From Pleurodeles waltl (lineage: Eukaryota > Chordata > Amphibia > Caudata > Salamandridae): a stretch of DNA of 64,000 nucleotides. The DNA is taken from NCBI RefSeq assembly GCF_031143425.1, contig NC_090439.1, positions 349,178,027 to 349,242,026 of the forward strand, written 5' to 3'. Positions 1 to 10,141 of the stretch are shown in pieces. Numbering within the stretch: the first letter of the stretch is position 1; each line of letters starts with the position of its first letter. A model generated the notes under the pieces. It made no database searches, was not told the DNA's origin, and saw only the letters and a list, made by a program, of their open reading frames with translations. The position numbers were made by a program, and so were the translations under genes.

Positions 1-270
1 AAATATTAATTATGCCTTCTTTAATGCAAATAAATTGGAACACAGTGGAGACCATATTGAAAACATGATCTACAATCAATTCTACAAATACAATACTAAA
101 AATACATGGTTTCCCAAGCTGCTTTCCCTTCCTGAAGCTCTATTGGCTAATTAGAGAATTAACTCAAGCAAAGCAAAAACTAGAAATATTTGCAAACCTT
201 TAATTTGCTAATGAGAAAACTACTGTAACTCTTATTTAGAGATCATAGCTCTTGTGATGATACTTCTTAC

Positions 271-377
271 CAGGCACTGATCGCATCGCTGACCCACCAC
301 GTTCGACTTGCAGTCACATCTGCCCGTCTCATGATGACAAGTACTAGAATAGGAGCTATTCATGTGACAGTCACAGG
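271..377 (-). CDS. Laminin EGF-like (LE) domain exon, downstream of the 48-kb exon
   Basis: This is a 107-bp internal exon of a basement-membrane laminin chain, an extracellular glycoprotein subunit. On the minus strand the acceptor ...TGTAACAG lies just above 377 and the donor GTAAGA begins at 270. The frame (2 nt + 35 codons) reads CDCHMNSS at the start and ends RCDQCL, with the cysteine spacing of a laminin-type EGF repeat (CDC...C...TGRCDC...GQRCDQC). The first two bases complete a codon begun by the last base of the exon at 48029-48240, giving Arg-Ala-Cys-Asp-Cys across the junction, the usual start of an LE repeat. The exon ends in phase 0. I cannot name the chain; an alpha chain seems more likely than beta or gamma. 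Seen: splice sites, phase and cysteines. Inference: same gene as the 48-kb exon. Confidence 0.85.
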
Positions 378-1378
378 CTGTTACAGAAGAATAGAAAAAT
401 GCCTTAGTAATTTGCCACTGGAATGTCTGTAAAAGAGCTCAGTCACAAATTTTACAAAAAACGTATTCAACAGTTTTCAATTGTTTGTTAAAATACACAT
501 AACCAAGTGGTACATTTCAACTACACAAACATCACGTGTGAAACATCCACTAACTATGGGGACTTATATGAGACATTTGTGATATGAAATCAGAATGAGA
601 ATTATTCTCTTCTTTTGTAAATCTACAGTTGTATTTAGGCATCACACCAAAGGTGTTTTGAATGCATTGTCTTAGTAATAGAAACAGGCTTACATATTAT
701 GGAAAATTCAGGCCCTAGTTGTGGCTAAAATACATCTTGAGGAGGCATGAGTCAGCTCTGGCACTCATTTGAGCAGTGGCATTTTTTGTTGGAGGTGCGG
801 CACTTTTTGAAAGTTAGAAGGGAGATATGTCTTCACCTTTCAAACATCAGGAAAAATATTTTAATAGCTTGAAATTGAAGAAAAATATGACGAAATGTGG
901 GTATATTTGTTGTTCTTTATGCTCAAGACCGATATGTTCTTTGACTTCCCCAGGTTCTTCCACTTCCACTTTTGATGTCTAGCTTGAGAGCGCAGCTTTC
1001 TGAAAAGGTTACTGCTACAAATGCTTTAAAATAGACATGGGGTGGCCTTCCCCAAAGGAGCACTACTCACTTAGATCATGTTATTGGCTCTTTGGTGGAT
1101 GATTCTGCCTCTTACTGAATGTTTTCATTGAAAGCATCAGACACTATTTTACGTCTCAAAAGTATAAAGTTTCATCATACGTTATTTTTTTTTCTCATAG
1201 ATGCATTCTATAAAGAGAGCAATCGTTTTTGCTTTATTTTTTGCTGCTTTTTAAAATCTCATAGTTAGGGTGCAAAATGAATCCAAGCCAGGCATATTGG
1301 GTTTGCAAATTGTTGTTTATGTTTGTGTTATTGTTTGGGTATGTCTGTTTCTTTGGTGTTTATGTGTGATTTGATTAT
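378..1378. other. Laminin intron, single-copy-looking sequence
   Basis: AT-rich sequence downstream of the 271-377 acceptor and before the solo LTR. I see no coding region, no clear repeat and no RNA gene. Its last five bases (1374-1378, ATTAT) are the left target duplication of the solo LTR. Confidence 0.6.
1374..1378. repeat. Target site duplication ATTAT, left copy (solo LTR)
   Basis: ATTAT lies directly before the LTR terminus TGTAAGG at 1379 and is repeated exactly at 7067-7071, directly after the LTR end CCTACA at 7066. A 5-bp duplication is typical of Gypsy integrases. It shows that 1379-7066 is one integration event. Confidence 0.9.
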
Positions 1379-2281
1379 TGTAAGGAAATGCCTCCTTGGC
1401 ATGGTTACCCCCTGACTTTTTGCCTTTGCTGATGCTAAGTTATGATTTGAAAGTGTGCTGAGGCCTGCTAACCAGGCCCCAGCACCAGTGTTCTTTCCCT
1501 AACCTGTACCTTTGTTTCCACAATTGGCACACCCTGGCATCCGGGTAAGTCCCTTGTAACTGGTACCCCTGGTACCAAGGGCCCTGATGCCAGGGAAGGT
1601 CTCTAAGGGCTGCAGCATGTCTTATGCCACCCTGGAGACCCCTCACCAAGCACAGACACACTCCTTGCCAGCTTGTGTGTGCTGGTGGGGATAAAATGAC
1701 TAAGTCGACATGGCACTCCCCTCAGGGTGCCATGCCAACCTCACACTGCCTATAGGTATAGATAAGTCACCCCTCTAGCAGGCCTTACAGCTATAAGGCA
1801 GGGTGCACTATACCATAGGTGAGGGCATACGTGCATGAGCACTATGCCCCTACAGTCTCTAAGCAAAACCTTAGACATTGTAAGTGCAGGGTAGCCATAA
1901 GAGTATATGGTCTGGGAGTCTGTCATACACGAACTCCACAGCACCATAATGGCTACACTGAAAACTGTGAAGTTTGGTATCAAACTTCTCAGCACAACAA
2001 ATGCACACTGATGCCAGTGTAGATTTTATTGTGAAACACACCCCAGAGGGCATCTTAGAGATGCCCCCTGAAACCATACCCGACTAACAGTGTGGGCTGA
2101 CTAGTTTTAGCAGCCTGCCACACACCAGACATGTTGCTGGCCACATGGGGAGAGTGCCTTTGTCACTCTGTGGCTAGTAAAAAGCCTGTACTGGGTGGAG
2201 GTGCTAACACCTCCCCCTGCAGGAACTGTAACACCTGGCGGTGAGCTTCAAAGGCTCACCCCCTTTGTTACAGCACCCCCT

Positions 2282-2344
2282 CATCTTAAGATGGAGGTAA
2301 GGTGTGGTGTCGAGTTCCACCACAGTCACATCTGTGCTAGACAT
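2282..2344 (-). pseudogene. Gag N-terminal remnant (about 21 codons)
   Basis: The first codons of the family Gag, MSSTDVTVVELD..., read on the minus strand from ATG at 2344 and run straight into the broken end of the truncated element. There is no stop codon of its own and it cannot give a functional product. It is useful because it anchors the deletion breakpoint inside codon 21-22 of gag. Confidence 0.85.
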
Positions 2345-2590
2345 TTTGCTTCTAAAAGTTGGAATACTTTTTAAGAATCTACAACTGGTTCTAGAATCTA
2401 ATTCAAACTTTTACAAACTTTTAAACTCTAAAAAGAAATGCTAAACAGGATCTAACACAAGGCCCTAGCAGGTCTTTTAAGAATTTAGAAAACTTTTCAA
2501 ATTGCAAAAATCAATTTCTAATGACAATTTTGGAATTTGTCGTGTGATCAGGTATTGGCTGAGTAGTCCAGCAAATGCAAAGTCTTGTAT

Positions 2591-2606
2591 CCCACCGCTG
2601 CCACCA
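2591..2606 (-). other. Primer-binding site, exact tRNA-Leu complement
   Basis: On the minus strand, one base after the LTR end, the sequence is TGGTGGCAGCGGTGGGAT. It is complementary to the 3' end of vertebrate tRNA-Leu (anticodons AAG/UAG, ending CCCACCGCTGCCA-CCA, from memory). The match runs 18 nt without a gap. All other primer sites in the window carry two extra bases (AT) inside this motif. Confidence 0.75.
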
Positions 2607-2607
2607 A

Positions 2608-5293
2608 TGTAGGAAGTTGGCTCTGTATGTGCTATTTCAAAGTAAGGAATAGCATGCACAGAGTCCAAGGGTTCCCCTTAGAGGTAAAAATAGTGGTAAA
2701 AATAGATAATACTAATGCTCTATTTTGTGGTAGTGTGGTCGAGCAGTAGGCTTATCCAAGGAGTAGTGTTAAGCATTTGTTGTACATACACATAGACAAT
2801 AAATGAGGTACACACACTCAGAGACAAATCCAGCCAATAGGTTTTGTTATAGAAAAATATATTTTCTTAGTTTATTTTAAGAACCACAGGTTCAACTTCT
2901 ACATGTAATATCTCATTTGAAAGGTATTGCAGGTAAGTACTTTAGGAACTTTAAATCATAAAAATTGCATGTATACTTTACGAGTTATTGACAAATAGCT
3001 GTTTTAAAAGTGGACACAGTGCAATTTTCACAGTTCCTGGGGGAGGTAAGTTTTTGTTAGTTTTACCAGGTAAGTAAGACACTTACAGGGTTCAGTTCTT
3101 GGTCCAAGGTAGCCCACCGTTGGGGGTTCAGAGCAACCCCAAAGTCACCACACCAGCAGCTCAGGGCCGGTCAGGTGCAGAGTTCAAAGTGGTGCCCAAA
3201 ACACATAGGCTAGAATGGAGAGAAGGGGGTGCCCCGGTTCCGGTCTGCTTGCAGGTAAGTACCCACGTCTTCGGAGGGCAGACCAGGGGGGTTTTGTAGG
3301 GCACCGGGGGGGACACAAGCCCACACAGAAATTTCACCCTCAGCAGCGCGGGGGCGGCCGGGTGCAGTGTAGAAACAAGCGTCGGGTTCGCAATGTTAGT
3401 CTATGAGAGATCTCGGGATCTCTTCAGCGCTGCAGGCAGGCAAGGGGGGGTTCCTCGGGGAAACCTCCACTTGGGCAAGGGAGAGGGACTCCTGGGGGTC
3501 ACTTCTCCAGTGAAAGTCCGGTCCTTCAGGTCCTGGGGGCTGCGGGTGCAGGGTCTCTCCCAGGCGTCGGGACTTTGGATTCAAAGAGTCGCGGTCAGGG
3601 GAAGCCTCGGGATTCCCTCTGCAGGCGGCGCTGTGAGGGCTCAGGGGGGACAGGTTTTGGTACTCACAGTATCAGAGTAGTCCGGGGGTCCCTCCTGAGG
3701 TGTTGGATCGCCACCAGCCGAGTCGGGGTCGCCGGGTGCAGTGTTGCAAGTCTCACGCTTCTTGCGGGGAGCTTGCAGGGTTCTTTCAAGGCTGCTGGAA
3801 CCAAAGTTGCAGCCTTTCTTGGAGCAGGTCCGCTGTCCTCGGGAGTTTCTTGTCTTTTTGAAGCAGGGGCAGTCCTCAGAGGATGTCGAGGTCGCTGGTC
3901 CCTTTGGAAGGCGTCGCTGGAGCAGGATCTTTGGAAGGCAGGAGACAGGCCGGTGAGTTTCTGGAGCCAAGGCAGTTGTCGTCTTCTGGTCTTCCTCTGC
4001 AGGGGTTTTCAGCTAGGCAGTCCTTCTTCTTGTAGTTGCAGGAATCTAATTTTCTAGGGTTCAGGGTAGCCCTTAAATACTAAATTTAAGGGCGTGTTTA
4101 GGTCTGGGGGGTTAGTAGCCAATGGCTACTAGCCCTGAGGGTGGGTACACCCTCTTTGTGCCTCCTCCCAAGGGGAGGGGGTCACAATCCTAACCCTATT
4201 GGGGGAATCCTCCATCTGCAAGATGGAGGATTTCTAAAAGTTAGAGTCACCTCAGCTCAGGACACCTTAGGGGCTGTCCTGACTGGCCAGTGACTCCTCC
4301 TTGTTGCTTTCTTTGTTCCCTCCAGCCTTGCCGCCAAAAGTGGGGGCCGTGGCCGGAGTGGGCGGGCAACTCCACTAAGCTGGAGTGCCCTGCTGGGCTG
4401 TGACAAAGGGGTGAGCCTTTGAGGCTCACCGCCAGGTGTTACAGCTCCTGCCTGGGGGAGGTGTTAGCATCTCCACCCAGTGCAGGCTTTGTTACTGGCC
4501 TCAGAGTGACAAAGGCACTCTCCCCATGGGGCCAGCAACATGTCTCTGGTGTGGCAGGCTGCTGGAACTAGTCAGCCTACACAGACAGTCGGTTAAGTTT
4601 CAGGGGGCACCTCTAAGGTGCCCTCTGTGGTGTATTTTACAATAAAATGTACACTGGCATCAGTGTGCATTTATTGTGCTGAGAAGTTTGATACCAAACT
4701 TCCCAGTTTTCAGTGTAGCCATTATGGTGCTGTGGAGTTCGTGTTTGACAGACTCCCAGACCATATACTCTTATGGCTACCCTGCACTTACAATGTCTAA
4801 GGTTTTGTTTAGACACTGTAGGGGTACCATGCTCATGCACTGGTACCCTCACCTATGGTATAGTGCACCCTGCTTTAGGGCTGTAAGGCCTGCTAGAGGG
4901 GTGTCTTACCTATACTGCATAGGCAGTGAGAGGCTGGCATGGCACCCTGAGGGGAGTGCCATGTCGACTTACTCGTTTTGTCCTCACTAGCACACACAAG
5001 CTGGCAAGCAGTGTGTCTGTGCTGAGTGAGAGGTCTCCAGGGTGGCATAAGACATGCTGCAGCCCTTAGAGACCTTCCTTGGCATCAGGGCCCTTGGTAC
5101 TAGAAGTACCAGTTACAAGGGACTTATCTGGATGCCAGGGTCGGCCAATTGTGGATACAAAAGTACAGGTTAGGGAAAGAACACTGGTGCTGGGGCCTGG
5201 TTAGCAGGCCTCAGCACACTTTCAAGTGTAAACATAGCATCAGCAAAGGCAAAAAGTCAGGGGGCAACCATGCCAAGGAGGCATTTCCTTACA
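2608..5293 (-). repeat. 5' LTR of the truncated element (2686 bp)
   Basis: A complete LTR in minus orientation, TGTAGGAAGTTGG at 2608 to CATTTCCTTACA at 5293. It is closest in sequence to the LTRs of the 20377 and 32673 insertions; for example it shares the GGGTACCA/TGGTACCC form of the covarying hairpin. Only the internal side keeps an element junction (primer site at 2591-2606). Confidence 0.9.
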
Positions 5294-7066
5294 CCAGGGC
5301 ACTCCAGCTAGTGGAGTTGCCCGCCCACTCCGGCCACGCCCCACTTTTGACGGCAAGGCCGGAGGAGATAATGAGAAAAACAAGGAGGAGTCACTGGCCA
5401 GTCAGGACAGCCCCTAAGGTGTCCTGAGCTGAGGTGACTCTGACTTTTAGAAATCCTCCATCTTGCAGATGGAGGATTCCCCCAATAGGATTAGGGATGT
5501 GCCCCCCTCCCCTCAGGGAGGAGGCACAAAGAGGGTGTAGCCACCCTCAGGGCTAGTAGCCATTGGCTACTAACCCCCAGACTTAAACACACCCCTAAAT
5601 TGAGTATTTAGGGGCTCCCAGAACCCAGCAAGATAGATTCCTGCAACCAAAGATGAAGAAGGACTGCTGAGCTGAAAAACCTGCAGAGAAGACGGAGACA
5701 CCAACTGCTTTGGCCCCAGCTCTACCGGCCTGTACCCCCACTTCAAAAGAATTGCTCCAGCGACGCGTTCCACAGGGTCCAGCAACCTCTGAAGCCTCAG
5801 AGGACTACCCTGCATCTAAAAAGACCAAGAACTCCTGAGGACAGCGGCTCTGCTCCAAGAAAGAAGCATCTTTGCAACAAAGAAGCAACTTTGAAAGAAC
5901 ACACGTTTCCCGCCGGAAGCGTGAGACTTTGCACTCTGCACCCGACGCCCCCGGCTCGACTTGTGGAGAACCAATGCTACAGGGAGGACTCCCCAGCGAC
6001 TGCGAGCCCGTGAGTAGCCAGAGTTGACCCCCCTGAGCCCCCACAGCGACGCCTGCAGAGGGAATCCAGAGGCTCCCCCTGACCGCGACTGCCTGCTTCT
6101 AAGAACCCGACGCCTGGTAAGGACAATGCACCCACAGCCCCCAGGACCTGAAGGATCCGACCTCCAGTACAGGAGCGACCACCAGGTGGCCCTCTCCCTT
6201 GCCCAGGGGGTGGCTACCCCGAGGAGCCCCCCCTTTGCCTGCCTGCATCGCTGAAGAGACCCCTCGGTCTCCCATTGAACTCCATTGCAAACCTGACGAC
6301 TATTTGCACACTGCACCCGGCCGCCCCCGTGCCGCTAAGGGTGTACTTTTTGTGCTGACTTGTGTGTCCCCCGGTGCCCTACAAAACCCCCCTGGTCTGC
6401 CCTCCGAAGACGTGGGTACTTACCTGCTGGCAGACTGGAACCGGGGCACCCCCTTCTCCATTGAAGCCTATGTGTTTTGGGCAACACTTTGACCTCTGCA
6501 CCTGACCGACCCTGAGCTGCTGGTGTGGTAACTTTGGGGTTGCCCTGAACCCCCAACGGTGGGCTACCTTGGACCCAACTTTGAACCCTGTAGATGGTTT
6601 ACTTACCTGCAAAATTAACAAACACTTACCTCCCCCAGGAACTGTTGAAAATTGCACTGTGTCCAGTTTTAAAATAGCTTATTGCCATTTGTGTGAAAAC
6701 TGTATATGCTATTTTGCTAATTCAAAGTTCCTAAAGTTCCTAAGTAAAATACCTTTCATTTAAAGTATTGTTTGTAAATCTTGAACCTGTGGTTCTTAAA
6801 AAGAAAATATATTTTTCTATATAAAAACCTATTGGCCTGGAATTGTCTTTGAGTGTGTGTTCCCCATTTATTGCCTGTGTTTGTACAACAAATGCTTAAC
6901 ACTACCCTCTGATAAGCCGATAAGCCTACTGCTCGACCACACTACCACAAAATAGGGCATTAGAATTATCTCTTTTTGCCACTATCTTACCTCTAAGGGG
7001 AACCCTTGGACTCTGTGCATGCTATTTCTTACTTTGAAATAGTACATACAGAGCCAACTTCCTACA

Positions 7067-7071
7067 ATTAT
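7067..7071. repeat. Target site duplication ATTAT, right copy (solo LTR)
   Basis: An exact copy of 1374-1378, placed directly after the LTR terminus CCTACA. Confidence 0.9.
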
Positions 7072-7192
7072 ACATTATATAACCATAATAATTGGTTACA
7101 TGAAGATCAATGCATTAGGATTTAATTATTTATGTTTTATCAATATAGGATTTTTTGTTTCATGATATGAATGCATATTTTTAAAACACGCG
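7072..7192. other. Short intron spacer between solo LTR and tandem array
   Basis: About 120 bp of AT-rich sequence with no recognisable element. Its last five bases (7188-7192, ACGCG) are the left target duplication of the tandem array. Confidence 0.7.
7188..7192. repeat. Target site duplication ACGCG, left copy (tandem array)
   Basis: ACGCG directly precedes the LTR at 7193 and recurs at 46007-46011, directly after the last LTR of the array. The two copies are 38.8 kb apart and bracket three LTRs and two internal regions. Confidence 0.9.
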
Positions 7193-8361
7193 TGTAAGGA
7201 AATGCCTCCTTGGCATGGTTGCCCCCTGACTTTTTGCCTTTGCTGATGCTATGTTTACAATTGAAAGTGTGCTGAGGCCTGCTAACCAGGCCCCAGCACC
7301 AGTGTTCTTTCCCTAACCTGTACTTTTGTATCCACAATTGGCAGACCCTGGCATCCAGATAAGTCCCTTGTAACTGGTACTTCTAGTACCAAGGGCTCTG
7401 ATGCCAAGGAAGGTCTCTAAGGGCTGCAGCATGTCTTATGCCACCCTGGAGACCTCTCACTCAGCACAGACACACTGCTTGCCAGCTTGTGTGTGCTAGT
7501 GAGGACAAAACGAGTAAGTCGACATGGCACTCCCCTCAGGGTGCCATGCCAGCCTCTCACTGCCTATGCAGTATAGGTAAGACACCCCTCTAGCAGGCCT
7601 TACAGCCCTAAGGCAGGGTGCACTATACCATAGGTGAGGGTACCAGTGCATGAGCACTGTACCCCTACAGTGTCTAAGCAAAACCTTAGACATTGTAAGT
7701 GCAGGGTAGCCATAAGAGTATATGGTCTGGGAGTCTGTTTTACACGAACTCCACAGCACCATAATGGCTACACTGAAAACTGGGAAGTTTGGTATCAAAC
7801 TTCTCAGCACAATAAATGCACACTGATGCCAGTGTACATTTTATTGCAAAATACATCCCAGAGGGCACCTTAGAGGTGCCCCCTGAAACTTAACCGACCA
7901 TCTGTGTAGGCTGACTAGTTCCAGCAGCCTGCCACACTAGAGACATGTTGCTGGCCCCATGGGGAGAGTGCCTTTGTCACTCTGAGGCCAGTAACAAAGC
8001 CTGCACTGGGTGGAGATGCTAACACCTCCCCCAGGCAGGAGCTGTAACACCTGGCGGTGAGCCTCAAAGGCTCACCCCTTTGTCACAGCACCGCAGGACA
8101 CTCCAGCTAGTGGAGTTGCCCGCCCCCTCCGGCCCCGGCCCCCACTTTTGGCGGCAAGGCCGGAGAAAATAATGAGAATAACAAGGAGGAGTCACTGGCC
8201 AGTCAGGACAGCCCCTAAGGTGTCCTGAGCTGAGGTGACTCTAACTTTTAGAAATCCTCCATCTTGCAGATGGAGGATTCCCCCAATAGGGTTAGGATTG
8301 TGACCCCCTCCCCTTGGGAGGAGGCACAAAGAGGGTGTACCCACCCTCAGGGCTAGTAGCC

Positions 8362-8412
8362 ATTGGCTACTAACCCCCCAGACCTAAACACGCCCTTAAA
8401 TTTAGTATTTAA
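8362..8412 (+). promoter_or_regulatory. Candidate LTR core promoter (inverted CCAAT plus TATA-like)
   Basis: ATTGG (inverted CCAAT) at 8362-8366 lies inside the small palindrome TAGTAGCCATTGGCTACTA. About 40 bp later TATTTAA (8406-8412) lies inside the stem GCCCTTAAAT/ATTTAAGGGC. A GC-rich segment with CCGCCCCCTCCGGCC lies about 250 bp upstream. The order and spacing are those of a polymerase II core promoter, and the same block recurs in every intact LTR of the window. No transcript evidence is available; initiation near 8435-8445 would be expected. Confidence 0.4.
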
Positions 8413-9610
8413 GGGCTACCCTGAACCCTAGAAAATTAGATTCCTGCAACAACAAGAAGAAGGACTGCCTAGCTGAAAACCCCTGCAGAGGAAGACCAGA
8501 AGACAACAACTGCCTTGGCTCCAGAAACTCACCGGCCTGTCTCCTGCCTCCCAAAGAACTCTGCTCCAGCGACGCCTTCCAAAGGGACCAGCGACCTCTG
8601 CATCCTCTGAGGACTGCCCTGCTTCGACGACGACAAGAAACTCCCGAGGACAGCGGACCTGCTCCAAAAAGACTGCAACTTTGTTTCAAGAAGCAGCTTT
8701 AAAGAACCCTGCAACTCCCCGCAAGAAGCGTGAGACTTGCAACACTGCACCCGGCGACCCCGACTCGGCTGGTGGAGAACCAACACCTCAGGGAGGACCC
8801 CCGGACTACTCTACGACTGTGAGTACCAAAACCTGTCCCCCCTGAGCCCCCACAGCGCCGCCTGCAGAGGGAATCCCGAGGATTCCCCTGACCGCGACTC
8901 TCTGAAACCTAAGTCCCGACGCCTGGAAAAGACCCTGCACCCGCAGTCCCCAGGACCTGAAGGACCGGACTTTCACTGCAGAAGTGACCCCCAGGAGTCC
9001 CTCTCCCTTGCCCAAGTGGAGGTTTCCTCGAGGAAGCCCCCCCTTGCCTGCCTGCAGCGCTGAAGAGATCCCTTGATCTCTCATTGACTTACATTGCGAA
9101 CCCGACGCTTGTTCTAACACTGCACCCGGCCGCCCCCGCGCCGCTGAGGGTGAAATTTCTGTGTGGGCTTGTGTCCCCCCCGGTGCCCTACAAAACCCCC
9201 CTGGTCTGCCCTCCGAAGACGCGGGTACTCACCTGCAAGCAGACCGGAACCGGGGCACCCCCTTCTCTCCATTCTAGCCTATGCGTTTTGGGCACCACTT
9301 TGAACTCTGCACCTGACCGGCCCTGAGCTGCTGGTGTGGTAACTTTGGGGTTGCTCTGAACCCCCAACGGTGGGCTACCTTGGACCAAGAACTGAACCCT
9401 GTAAGTGTCTTACTTACCTGGTAAAACTAACAAAAACTTACCTCCCCCAGGAACTGTGAAAATTGCACTGTGTCCACTTTTAAAGTAGCTATTTGTGAAT
9501 AACTTGAAAAGTATACATGCAATTGAAATGATTCAAAGTTCCTAATGTACTTACCTGCAATACCTTTCAAACAAGATATTACATGTTAAATTTGAACCTG
9601 TGGTTCTTAA

Positions 9611-9616
9611 AATAAA
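9611..9616 (+). terminator. Candidate LTR polyadenylation signal AATAAA
   Basis: AATAAA is followed within about 45-90 bp by GT-rich sequence (TGTCTCTGAGTGTGTGTACC at 9661, then TCTATGTGTATGTAC). This is the usual layout of a vertebrate cleavage/polyadenylation site. The signal is kept in all intact LTRs and would define the R/U5 border about 240 bp from the LTR end. Confidence 0.5.
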
Positions 9617-9879
9617 CTAAGAAAATATATTTTTCTATAACAAAACCTATTGGCTGGATTTGTCTCTGAGTGTGTGTACCTCATTTATTGTCTATGTGTA
9701 TGTACAACAAATGCTTAACACTACTCCTTGGATAAGCCTACTGCTCGACCACACTACCACAAAATAGAGCATTAGTATTATCTATTTTTACCACTATTTT
9801 ACCTCTAAGGGGAACCCTTGGACTCTGTGCATGCTATTCCTTACTTTGAAATAGCACATACAGAGCCAACTTCCTACAT

Positions 9880-9898
9880 TGGTGGATCAGCGGTGGGG
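9880..9898 (+). other. Primer-binding site with 2-nt insertion relative to tRNA-Leu
   Basis: TGGTGGATCAGCGGTGGGG begins one base after the LTR end CCTACA. Apart from the inserted AT after TGGTGG it follows the tRNA-Leu complement. The same form occurs at 17640, 28115-28133 (minus), 35356 and 61227-61245 (minus). The leader continues to 10141 as an AT-rich region with no ORF. Confidence 0.7.
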
Positions 9899-10141
9899 TA
9901 CAAGACTTTGCATTTGCTGGACTACTCAGCCAATACCTGATCACACGACAAATTCCAAAATTGTCATTAGAAATTGATTTTTGCAATTTGAAAAGTTTTC
10001 TAAATTCTTTAAAGTCCTGCTAGGGCCTTGTGTTAGTCCCTGTTAGCATTTCTTTTAGAGTTTAAAAGTTTGTAAAAGTTTGAATTAGATTCTAGAACCA
10101 GTTTTAGATTCTTAAAAAGTATTCCAACTTTTAGAAGCAAA

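Larger units (their letters stand above)
2279..5293 (-). mobile_element. Truncated Gypsy element: 5' LTR, leader and first Gag codons only
   Basis: A minus-strand family member inserted into the solo LTR. Reading the minus strand it contains a complete 5' LTR (5293 down to 2608), the primer-binding site, the leader and about 21 Gag codons. It then stops abruptly at about 2280 in the solo LTR sequence. The outer LTR end is intact (TTACA at 5293, then CCAGGG of the target). On the other side the target bases AGG that should precede the insertion are missing. The simplest reading is that a deletion removed the rest of the element plus a few flanking bases. The junction sits in a run of C shared by both sides. 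Confidence 0.85.
1379..7066 (+). mobile_element. Solo LTR of the Gypsy family, split by a later antisense insertion
   Basis: A single LTR in plus orientation, TGTAAGG...CTTCCTACA. It is present as two pieces, 1379 to about 2279 and 5294-7066, with a truncated minus-strand relative between them. Put end to end the pieces make an LTR of about 2.67 kb, matching the family length of 2.68 kb. The ATTAT duplication on both sides and the absence of any internal region show a solo LTR left by LTR-LTR recombination. It is diverged from the other LTRs; for example its hairpin at 1823-1849 uses GGGCAT/ATGCCC where most copies have GGGTAC/GTACCC. This suggests an older subfamily. Confidence 0.9.
7193..9878 (+). 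repeat. First LTR of the tandem array (2686 bp)
   Basis: TGTAAGG...CTTCCTACA. It contains short perfect stem-loops (for example the 11-bp stem AATCCTCCATC/GATGGAGGATT near 8253-8280 and the bulged hairpin at 7638-7664). It also has a CCAAT/TATA-like pair (8362-8412), an AATAAA signal (9611) and a GT-rich stretch (9661-9703). A plausible division is U3 7193 to about 8440, R to about 9640, U5 to 9878. That division is inference. The LTR is followed directly by a primer-binding site. Confidence 0.92.

Noticed and set aside
7496..7810. An open frame of about 104 codons on the LTR antisense strand, present in most LTR copies (also at 4676, 22443, 30201, 32976, 40448, 43624, 55050).
   Set aside because: Its conservation is just the shared identity of the LTRs. 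Overlapping frames are similarly open, it has no recognisable domain, and the oldest copies change both length and ends.
9880..9898. The primer site as complementary to a tRNA other than Leu.
   Set aside because: Read as a tRNA end it would need a 9-nt acceptor strand. The exact Leu form in the copy at 2591-2606 makes a 2-nt insertion the better reading.
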